From: CALACW01 sp002431305
GTDB lineage: Bacteria > Bacillota > Clostridia > Oscillospirales > Acutalibacteraceae
Direction: 5' to 3'
Assembly: GCA_937890355.1 (NCBI GenBank)
Contig: CALACW010000093.1
Span: 1 to 12,204 of the forward strand
DNA: 12,204 nt
In this document: in pieces, positions 6,858-12,204 of the stretch
How positions within the stretch are numbered: position 1 is the first letter of the stretch
How the letters are laid out: each line of letters opens with the position of its first letter
Notes under the pieces: generated by a model
What the model was told of the DNA's origin: nothing
Seen by the model: the letters and a program-made list of their open reading frames with translations, nothing else
Databases searched by the model: none
Position numbers and translations under genes: made by a program

Positions 6858-8327
6858 TTACGAATTTATAATATTCTTAAAACGCTGATACGCTTCGTTC
6901 CATTTTCCGGAGTCTTTCGGCTCGTATTCTTTAAGAGTAAAGGAGTCGGAAATAATCCTTCTCGCCTCGGCGATATCCTTTATTTCACCCGAAGAAATCA
7001 GCTGAACCGCGATGTTTCCGAGAACGGTAGCCTCGACGGGACCCGCGAATACTTTAACTCCGCATGCGCACGCCGTCATTGAGGACAGAAGTCCGTCCTT
7101 TGTTCCGCCGCCGACAACGTTAATACTGTCGTACGTTTTGCCCGTGCAATTTTTGATGCCGTCAAACGTCATTCTGTATTTTAACGCAAGACTTTCGTAA
7201 ATGCATCTTACGACCTCGCCGACGGATTCGGGGACATACTGACCCGTTTTTTTACAGTAAGCCTTTACTCTCGACGGGATATCGCCCATAACGCCGAATT
7301 CGGGCGCGTCCGGATCGATAAAGCATTTGAAGCCATCACATTCGAGCGCGAAAGATTCGAGTTCGGCATAAGAATAATTGCTCGACTCCCTCATCCACTG
7401 GCGTCTCGACTCCTGAATAAGCCACAGTCCGCATATATTTTTTAAAAACGCCGTAGAATAGCCGTACCCGCCCTCGTTCGTAACGTTCATTTTCTTTGAT
7501 TTTTCGTCGACAATCGGAGAGTCAAGCTCCGTTCCGAAAAGCGACCACGTTCCGCTCGAAATAAATACAAAATCTTTATTTTCATTGGGAACGGCGGTTA
7601 TCGCACTCTGCGTATCGTGTCCGCACACGGCGATAACGGGGACGCTCTCGACGGAGAGTTCTTTGCATATTTCATCAGAAAGCATGCCGACTCTTGACCC
7701 TGCGGGGATGATATCGCACAGAAGTTTTTCGGGAAGCGACAGTCTGTCTATAATCTCCTTATCCCACGTTTTCGTATCAATATTTATCATCTGCGACGTA
7801 GTGGCTATCGAATACTCCGCCGATTTACTGCCCGTGAGCATGAAATTAAAAAGGTCGGGCATAAAGAGAAGCTTATCGGCGTTATCGAAAACGTGCGGTC
7901 TGTTCTTTTTAATCGAGAGAAGCTGGAACACGGTGTTGAAATCCATAAACTGAATACCCGTGCGAGAGTACATCTCGTCTTTCGACATGTACTTCTCCGC
8001 TTCCTCAATCATTCCGCGGTTACGCTCGTCCCTGTAATGAACGGGGTTTTCGATAAGCTTGCCGTCCTTATCGATAAGACCGAAGTCAACTCCCCACGTG
8101 TCAATTCCTATCGAATCGAATCCGCCCTCCTGTTTTGCTTTTAAAATACCCTGCTTTATCTCGTGAAAAAGTCTTAAAACATCCCAGTATACCGTACCGC
8201 CGACGCTTACGGGTTCATTTAAAAATCTGTGAACCTCGTTGAGCGTGATTTTTCCGTTTTCATAAGAGCCTATAATTGCCCGTCCGCTCGAGGCTCCGAA
8301 GTCGAACGCAAGAACGCGTTTGCTCAT
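6858..8327 (-). CDS. fucK: FGGY sugar kinase: L-fuculokinase / rhamnulokinase
   Basis: A 489-residue FGGY-family kinase with the full two-domain layout. The N-terminal phosphate loop is DFGASSGR (9-16); DTWGVDFG (76-83) contacts sugar; GHDTQS (236-241) carries the catalytic base D238; SSGTWSL (257-263) and GGGTKD (406-411) bind ATP. By sequence it resembles rhamnulokinase RhaB (also 489 residues in E. coli) more than E. coli FucK. Its place directly before fucI argues for L-fuculose as substrate, as in other Firmicutes and Bacteroidetes where RhaB-like kinases serve fucose. L-rhamnulose remains possible, since no aldolase is present to settle it. AAAGG stands about 13 nt before the ATG. No promoter is visible in the 30-nt gap from the preceding lipoprotein gene, so the kinase is probably cotranscribed with it. 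Confidence 0.9.
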   Translation of the reverse strand: MSKRVLAFDFGASSGRAIIGSYENGKITLNEVHRFLNEPVSVGGTVYWDVLRLFHEIKQGILKAKQEGGFDSIGIDTWGVDFGLIDKDGKLIENPVHYRDERNRGMIEEAEKYMSKDEMYSRTGIQFMDFNTVFQLLSIKKNRPHVFDNADKLLFMPDLFNFMLTGSKSAEYSIATTSQMINIDTKTWDKEIIDRLSLPEKLLCDIIPAGSRVGMLSDEICKELSVESVPVIAVCGHDTQSAITAVPNENKDFVFISSGTWSLFGTELDSPIVDEKSKKMNVTNEGGYGYSTAFLKNICGLWLIQESRRQWMRESSNYSYAELESFALECDGFKCFIDPDAPEFGVMGDIPSRVKAYCKKTGQYVPESVGEVVRCIYESLALKYRMTFDGIKNCTGKTYDSINVVGGGTKDGLLSSMTACACGVKVFAGPVEATVLGNIAVQLISSGEIKDIAEARRIISDSFTLKEYEPKDSGKWNEAYQRFKNIINS

Positions 8328-8357
8328 ATATAAATACCGACCTTTCGTTGATTTTAA

Positions 8358-9353
8358 TTAACTGTCTTTTCTGAATTTTTCATCGGTTTTCAATACTTTT
8401 TTATAACATTTTTTCGCTGTGTTTATCTGCCTTACGGCGTTATATTCATTAGCCCACCCGGCAACTGCGTCGCTCAGCGGATTCTCGGTAGCTTTTACAA
8501 GACATCTGTCCCTGTACTGCGTGTAAAAATCGTAATCGGCGGAGAGAATGTCCTCACGTATCAGAAGATAGAGGTAGTCGTCAGTGATTATAACGACGGC
8601 TTTATTATACTCCGCTTTCTGAACGGTGTCGAAAAATCCGTCCGGGAAACCGCTGTCTCTGCCGATAAGAACGGTATCAAGCGACAGCGAATTGTAAGCC
8701 TCGTCCGAAGCAAACCTTGCATACGCTTCTTCAAGATTAGCCCCGCTGTTATTTATCTCGGAAGCCGCCGACAGGTAGTTATTATAAATTTCGTCAATTT
8801 CGCTTTGCGATTTTTTCACAGTACCGCCGTTCTCGTCAGTGTCGTAAAGATAATCGCATACAAATCTGAATCCGCAGTATTCCGAATTAAAAACGGCTTT
8901 TATACTGTCCTCGCTGACGGGCGTTTCACCCCCTGTGTCAAAGAGTCTGAATCTTATAGCCTCTCTGTACTCCTCGGCGGTCTTTATTTTGTAAAAAGTC
9001 TCTTTTGTAATGCCGAGCGCGGAATAATACTCGCCGTACTGTCTCCACAACGTATTTGTCTCCTTGGAAACCTCGGCTTTCTGCGCGGGGGTAAGAGTCA
9101 TGTCAAGCTGTTTGAATTTAGTATTTACAGCAACGTACTTAATACACTCGTTCGTCGCCGTGTCGAGGTATTCGGAGTCGGTCATGTCCTTATTGTCCGT
9201 CATGGCAGTTTTTAAATAATACGAAAACACGTCTGTGTTTACCGTCGCCGCGCCGTCATTTATCGTAATAACCTCGTTATCTCTCGCCGACGAACATGAC
9301 GAAAACGACAACGCCGTTATAATCGCGAGCAATATAACGGTAAAACGGCGCAT
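8358..9353 (-). CDS. Lipoprotein resembling a SurA/PrsA-type foldase
   Basis: This 331-residue protein starts with a lipoprotein signal: two arginines, a hydrophobic core and SFSSC, with C20 as the likely lipidated residue (Phe at -3 is unusual). The mature part looks like the chaperone arm of clostridial peptidyl-prolyl isomerase lipoproteins: an early strand (ITINDGAATVNTDVFSYYL), long helices to about residue 150, then about 155-275 with the pattern of a parvulin domain (FRFVCDYLY, LEEAYARFASDEAYN, GFFDTVQKAEYNKAVVI). The usual catalytic histidines are absent, so it may be a chaperone without isomerase activity, outside the membrane. Assignment is by pattern only and is moderate. AAAGGAG lies 8 nt before the ATG. 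It heads the operon with the sugar kinase and fucI, which is an unusual partner. Confidence 0.65.
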   Translation of the reverse strand: MRRFTVILLAIITALSFSSCSSARDNEVITINDGAATVNTDVFSYYLKTAMTDNKDMTDSEYLDTATNECIKYVAVNTKFKQLDMTLTPAQKAEVSKETNTLWRQYGEYYSALGITKETFYKIKTAEEYREAIRFRLFDTGGETPVSEDSIKAVFNSEYCGFRFVCDYLYDTDENGGTVKKSQSEIDEIYNNYLSAASEINNSGANLEEAYARFASDEAYNSLSLDTVLIGRDSGFPDGFFDTVQKAEYNKAVVIITDDYLYLLIREDILSADYDFYTQYRDRCLVKATENPLSDAVAGWANEYNAVRQINTAKKCYKKVLKTDEKFRKDS

Positions 9354-9386
9354 GAGAACAACTCCTTTTTGTTATTTATGTTAATA

Positions 9387-9415
9387 ATTATAGCAATATA
9401 AATTTACAATGTCAA
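9387..9415 (-). promoter_or_regulatory. Consensus sigma-A promoter of the lipoprotein-fucose operon
   Basis: On the minus strand TTGACA (9410-9415) and TATAAT (9387-9392) are 17 bp apart, a perfect consensus match. Transcription would start near 9380, about 27 nt before the ATG at 9353. Confidence 0.9.
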
Positions 9416-9424
9416 TTATATTGC
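9393..9424. repeat. 32-bp palindrome over the lipoprotein promoter, candidate operator
   Basis: GCAATATAA (9393-9401) and TTATATTGC (9416-9424) are perfect 9-bp inverted arms around a 14-bp centre. One arm abuts the -10 box and the other abuts the -35 box of the lipoprotein promoter, so a protein bound here would block it. No T-tract or transcript fits a terminator. Operator function is inferred. Confidence 0.6.
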
Positions 9425-9450
9425 TTTACTATCATACAGTTTTTTTATTT

Positions 9451-9466
9451 AAATTAAATTTAATTT
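9451..9466. repeat. 16-bp perfect AT palindrome upstream of bioY
   Basis: AAATTAAATTTAATTT reads the same on both strands and sits just upstream of the candidate bioY -35 boxes. It could be a regulator site for bioY; because it is pure A/T, chance is a real alternative. Confidence 0.4.
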
Positions 9467-9480
9467 GTACGCTTTGTAAA

Positions 9481-9509
9481 TTGAATCAAAAAATCATATA
9501 TACTAAAAT
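9481..9509 (+). promoter_or_regulatory. Probable sigma-A promoter of bioY
   Basis: TTGAAT (9481-9486) and TAAAAT (9504-9509) are 17 bp apart, giving a start near 9516 and a leader of about 32 nt. An overlapping alternative is TTGTAA (9474-9479) with TATATA (9497-9502), also 17 bp apart. The short leader leaves no room for a riboswitch. Confidence 0.6.
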
Positions 9510-9532
9510 AATTGTGAAGAGAAAACAAAATG

Positions 9533-9540
9533 AAAAGGGG
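9533..9540 (+). promoter_or_regulatory. Ribosome binding site deciding the bioY start
   Basis: AAAAGGGG lies 7 nt before the ATG at 9548 and overlaps the codons just after the earlier in-frame ATG at 9530. This favours the second ATG. Confidence 0.7.
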
Positions 9541-9547
9541 TCTTTTT

Positions 9548-10114
9548 ATGACCGAAACCAAGACAAAATCAAAATTTACCGTCCTTGATATCGCCTTAAT
9601 TCCGCTGTTTTCCGCGCTGATCGCGGTTTGCGCATGGGTAACGATTCCGATACCGGGCATACCGTTTACAATGCAGGTCTTCGGCGTGTTTACGGCGATT
9701 GCAATACTCGGAGCAAAAAAGGGCGCGGTAAGCATACTTATTTATATTCTGTTAGGAGCCGTCGGAGTACCCGTTTTTTCGGGATTCAACGGCGGTATCG
9801 GCGCGCTTTTGGGTACAACGGGCGGATATATAGTCGGATTTCTCGTCTCTGCGTTCGCGTACGGAATATTTGACGCAATTATCAGAAAAAACAGTTTCTT
9901 CATAACGTTTTTTAAAATGTTCGCTTCGCACATTTTCTGCTACATATTCGGAAGTGTTTGGTACATGGCGGTTTACACAAAGAACACGGGAGCGATAGGA
10001 TTTTTCGGCATACTCATGGGGTGCGTAATACCGTATATCATTCCCGATATGGTAAAAATCGCGCTTGCGATTTTAATAGGCAGAGAAGTAAAAAAACGCG
10101 TAAAGTTTTTATAA
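9548..10114 (+). CDS. bioY: Biotin transporter S component BioY
   Basis: BioY is the membrane substrate-binding component of the ECF-type biotin importer. From the ATG at 9548 the protein has 188 residues and about six hydrophobic segments. It carries the family blocks PFTMQ (39-43), GVPVFSGFNGG (73-83) and GTTGGYIVGF (89-98). No EcfA or EcfT gene is near, so it presumably uses a shared energising module encoded elsewhere. The frame extends to an ATG at 9530, but that would place the ribosome binding site inside the gene. The gene is divergent from the lipoprotein operon and meets the HD-domain gene tail to tail, with a 6-nt overlap of the two stop regions. It would feed biotin to the ligase that modifies the decarboxylase carrier protein encoded at 2542-2922. 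Confidence 0.95.
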   Translation: MTETKTKSKFTVLDIALIPLFSALIAVCAWVTIPIPGIPFTMQVFGVFTAIAILGAKKGAVSILIYILLGAVGVPVFSGFNGGIGALLGTTGGYIVGFLVSAFAYGIFDAIIRKNSFFITFFKMFASHIFCYIFGSVWYMAVYTKNTGAIGFFGILMGCVIPYIIPDMVKIALAILIGREVKKRVKFL

Positions 10115-10708
10115 ATTCAATTTATTAGGAGATTCCGTTTCGGAGGCTCTTTCCTTTTCGATTTTGCGTATACTCTCCTGTCTTACAACCTCTCTTAACT
10201 CTTTTAAATAATCGGAAAAACCGACCTTATCGTCTGCATGCGTCAGCTGTAAGTTATACTCTAATTCGAGCCATGTTTTTATGTCCGATTCGTTATGCTG
10301 GATAAGAGCCTCGATTCCGTCGAGAGCCTTATACACTCTCGCTTCGGTCGTTTTAAGCTCCTCCATTTCCTTATATAAACAAAGCATTTCCGTTTTGAAC
10401 GGCTCGTCGAGCATTTTGACCCACTCAAACAGCAGATTTTCTTCCCTCTCCTCGTTCGATTCCGTCTTGTTGAACACCGGTATGTCGCCCGTAAAAATTT
10501 CGCCGAGGTCGTGGATTATGCACATTTTCAAAAGCTTCTCGGTATCGATTCCCTCAAATTCGTCAGTTACGAAATAAGCAAGAAGCGAGAGTCTCCAGCA
10601 GTGTTCGCCCACGCTCTCACGCCTGCCCGCGGACGTATAGCAGTGCCTCATAGTGTCCTTTAATTTCTCCGTCGTGTGCATAACTTTGAGCAGTTTTTCA
10701 CTTTTCAT
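10109..10708 (-). CDS. HD-domain phosphohydrolase, YfbR/HDDC2-like
   Basis: The 199-residue protein has the HD metal-binding pattern: H36 in SVGEHCWR, H66-D67 in IIHDLGEI, and D130 in KALDGIEAL. E70 and D75 (GEIFTGD) follow the HD pair at the same spacing as the catalytic E72 and D77 of E. coli YfbR, a 5'-deoxynucleotidase. Overall it is closer to the HD_3/HDDC2 group, so hydrolysis of (deoxy)nucleoside 5'-monophosphates is likely but not proven. The C-terminal 35 residues are highly charged. The frame is open from a TTG at 10744, and ATG codons occur at 10714 and 10708; only the last has a suitably spaced site (GGGGA at 10717-10721, 8 nt). The gene has its own near-perfect promoter and stands alone. 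Confidence 0.88.
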   Translation of the reverse strand: MKSEKLLKVMHTTEKLKDTMRHCYTSAGRRESVGEHCWRLSLLAYFVTDEFEGIDTEKLLKMCIIHDLGEIFTGDIPVFNKTESNEEREENLLFEWVKMLDEPFKTEMLCLYKEMEELKTTEARVYKALDGIEALIQHNESDIKTWLELEYNLQLTHADDKVGFSDYLKELREVVRQESIRKIEKERASETESPNKLNL

Positions 10709-10744
10709 AACCATTATCCCCGTATATAAAATTAATACATGCAA

Positions 10745-10773
10745 ATTATATCATTCCCGAATTTGAGTGTCAA
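10745..10773 (-). promoter_or_regulatory. Consensus sigma-A promoter of the HD-domain gene
   Basis: On the minus strand TTGACA (10768-10773) and TATAAT (10745-10750) are exactly 17 bp apart. The start would be near 10738, about 30 nt before the ATG at 10708. Confidence 0.9.
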
Positions 10774-10780
10774 TAATACA

Positions 10781-10808
10781 TTGACTTATCAAAACTTCGG
10801 GGTATAAT
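10781..10808 (+). promoter_or_regulatory. Sigma-A promoter of the mrp operon
   Basis: TTGACT (10781-10786) and TATAAT (10803-10808) are 16 bp apart; the start would be near 10815. Its -35 box lies 7 bp from that of the divergent HD gene, so the two promoters probably compete for polymerase. Confidence 0.88.
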
Positions 10809-10839
10809 ATATATACATTATGAAAAGCAGGTGTTAATT

Positions 10840-11658
10840 ATGTCAGATTGTTCGCATGACTGCGAGAACTGCGCTTCAAAGTGCGATTCTCCCGAGAGCT
10901 TTCTCGAAAAGCCCAATCAGCTTTCGAGCATAAAAAAAGTTATAGGCGTAGTCAGCGGTAAGGGCGGAGTCGGCAAATCGCTCGTTACCTCCATGCTCGC
11001 CGTTCTGATGAACAGAAAAGGTTATCATACCGCCGTTCTCGACGCGGATATTACGGGCCCGTCTATTCCCAAAATGTTCGGACTCAACGCGAGAGCCGAG
11101 GGAACCGACGCGGGCATTATCCCCGTAAAATCGACTAAGGGAATCGACATCATGTCTCTTAATCTTCTTCTGCCCAACGAGACCGACCCCGTAGTTTGGA
11201 GAGGTCCCGTTATCGCGGGAGTTGTAAAGCAGTTCTGGACGGACGTTATATGGGACAACGTAGATTTCATGTTCGTGGACATGCCTCCCGGAACGGGCGA
11301 CGTTCCTCTGACGGTATTTCAGAGTATTCCCGTCGACGGAATTATCATAGTTACCTCGCCCCAGGATCTCGTTTCCATGATAGTCGCAAAGGCTGTAAAT
11401 ATGGCGAAGTTAATGAACGTTCCCGTTCTCGGAATGGTCGAAAACATGTCGTACTTCGAATGTCCCGACTGTCATAAGAAGCATTATATTTACGGTGACA
11501 GCCATCTTGAAGAGACTGCGAAACAATACGGAATCGACGTAACCTCGAGAATCCCCATTAACCCCGATTTCGCACAGCAGTGCGACAGCGGACATATCGA
11601 ATTATTTGAGGGCGATTATCTTGACAACATGTCCGATAAGATTGAGAAACTCTTATGA
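10840..11658 (+). CDS. mrp: Mrp/NBP35-family Fe-S carrier ATPase
   Basis: A 272-residue P-loop protein of the Mrp/ApbC/NBP35 family, which binds Fe-S clusters and passes them to target enzymes in the cytoplasm. The deviant Walker A is GKGGVGKS (40-47), followed by LDADITGPSIPKMFG (67-81), the switch-like VDMPPGTGD (146-154), and near the C-terminus ECPDCHKKH with C208 and C211, the CxxC pair that bridges a cluster across the dimer. The N-terminus has four more cysteines (C4, C8, C11, C15), like the N-terminal cluster site of NBP35 but more tightly spaced; clostridial members commonly have such an extension. The GTG at 10831 is in frame, but AGGTG 6 nt before the ATG at 10840 favours the latter. 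The stop overlaps the next start (ATGA). Confidence 0.94.
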   Translation: MSDCSHDCENCASKCDSPESFLEKPNQLSSIKKVIGVVSGKGGVGKSLVTSMLAVLMNRKGYHTAVLDADITGPSIPKMFGLNARAEGTDAGIIPVKSTKGIDIMSLNLLLPNETDPVVWRGPVIAGVVKQFWTDVIWDNVDFMFVDMPPGTGDVPLTVFQSIPVDGIIIVTSPQDLVSMIVAKAVNMAKLMNVPVLGMVENMSYFECPDCHKKHYIYGDSHLEETAKQYGIDVTSRIPINPDFAQQCDSGHIELFEGDYLDNMSDKIEKLL

Positions 11659-12104
11659 CGCGCAGGGAAAAAGCAATTTCGCTCTTTTATGAGGGTTACA
11701 ACTGTTCGCAGTCCGTACTGCTCGCATTTTCCGATTTAATTGACGACAACGAGGAAAATCTCGCGAGACTTTCGTTCCTTTTGGGAGGCGGAGTCAGCCG
11801 ATTAAGAGAGGTCTGCGGCGCGGTTTCGGGCATGGGCATGGCGGCGGGAATGATATTCCCTGCGTCTGTTCCGTGTACCGGCGAAGAAAAAGCGAAAAAC
11901 TACAAAATGATGCAGTCTCTCGCTTTTAAATTCAAGGAAAAACACGGGTCGTATATATGCCGTGAACTGCTGAATATCGGCTCTCCCGGCGCACAGCCCC
12001 CGACTCCCGAATTAAGAACGCCGGAGTATTATAAAAAACGTCCCTGCCCCGAATTGATCGGCGACGCGGTCGACATACTCGAAGAATATATTAACAATAA
12101 ATAA
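11655..12104 (+). CDS. C_GCAxxG_C_C family redox-active cysteine protein
   Basis: A 149-residue soluble protein matching the C_GCAxxG_C_C family of small anaerobe proteins. The family cysteines are all visible: C17 in GYNCSQSV, C54 in VCGAVSGMGMAAG, C102 in YICREL and C131 in RPCPEL, with one more, C74 (SVPCTG). The glycine-rich block at 43-66 is the family core. Its exact reaction is not established; the cysteine pattern suggests redox chemistry or metal binding. It overlaps mrp by 4 nt (ATGA), so the two are translationally coupled and probably act together, for example with Mrp supplying a cluster. That link is inferred. A hairpin follows the stop closely. Confidence 0.9.
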   Translation: MTRREKAISLFYEGYNCSQSVLLAFSDLIDDNEENLARLSFLLGGGVSRLREVCGAVSGMGMAAGMIFPASVPCTGEEKAKNYKMMQSLAFKFKEKHGSYICRELLNIGSPGAQPPTPELRTPEYYKKRPCPELIGDAVDILEEYINNK

Positions 12105-12111
12105 TAAATTC

Positions 12112-12154
12112 AAGCCTCCGCTTCATATCGAAACGGAGGCTTAAATTATAATTT
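12112..12154 (+). terminator. Terminator hairpin after the mrp operon
   Basis: AAGCCTCCG (12112-12120) pairs perfectly with CGGAGGCTT (12134-12142) around a 13-nt loop, which can close by three further pairs. The exit tract TTAAATTATAATTT is A/T-rich but not a clean T run. It lies 7 nt past the last stop. I see nothing identifiable from 12155 to the window end. Confidence 0.8.
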
Positions 12155-12204
12155 AAAGCACAGATTTATTATTCTTAAACGCAAACATTCTTTATGTAGG
12201 GGAA

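Noticed and set aside
9530..9547. Earlier ATG for bioY
   Set aside because: The strong AAAAGGGG lies after it and is correctly spaced for the ATG at 9548.
1..12204. CRISPR arrays, tRNA or rRNA genes, insertion sequences, prophage or defence genes
   Set aside because: No regularly spaced repeats, no cloverleaf or rRNA-like sequence, and no transposase, integrase or defence protein were seen on either strand.

Overview
The window looks like chromosomal DNA from an anaerobic Gram-positive bacterium of the class Clostridia, plausibly a gut member of the Oscillospirales or Lachnospirales. This is inferred from AT-rich intergenic gaps with near-consensus sigma-A promoters, GGAGG-type ribosome binding sites, a sodium-pumping decarboxylase encoded as separate small subunits, an L-fucose pathway and a Clostridia-style Mrp plus C_GCAxxG_C_C pair. 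I see no rRNA, tRNA, CRISPR array, insertion sequence or phage gene. Coding density is high and base composition is even.

Layout, left to right. (1) 1-310, minus: the 5' part of a secreted protein with a signal peptide and a Thr/Pro-rich linker, cut by the window edge, with its own promoter. (2) 677-4694, minus: a five-gene operon read right to left: oadA (carboxyltransferase), an OadG-like small membrane subunit, a biotin carrier protein, oadB (Na+ channel subunit) and a HAD phosphatase. It has a strong promoter at 4824-4852, a roughly 120-nt leader with repeats and competing pairings, and a hairpin after the last gene. (3) 5015-9353, minus: a lipoprotein resembling a degenerate parvulin foldase, an FGGY sugar kinase and L-fucose isomerase, ending in a clear intrinsic terminator and starting from a perfect TTGACA-17-TATAAT promoter embedded in a palindrome. 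(4) 9548-10114, plus: bioY, the biotin-uptake S component, divergent from the lipoprotein. (5) 10109-10708, minus: an HD-domain phosphohydrolase, convergent with bioY and overlapping it by 6 nt. (6) 10840-12104, plus: an Mrp/NBP35-type Fe-S carrier ATPase overlapping a small cysteine-rich C_GCAxxG_C_C protein by 4 nt, closed by a terminator hairpin.

How the parts fit. The oad operon encodes a membrane pump that would decarboxylate oxaloacetate and export Na+, using biotin carried on the small carrier protein. BioY could supply that biotin; no biotin synthesis gene is visible. FucI and the kinase would turn L-fucose into L-fuculose 1-phosphate; the aldolase is not in the window. Nothing here is clearly a new system. 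The most interesting points are the oad leader, the palindromic lipoprotein/bioY intergenic region, the foldase-like lipoprotein heading a sugar operon, and the coupled Mrp/cysteine-rich pair.
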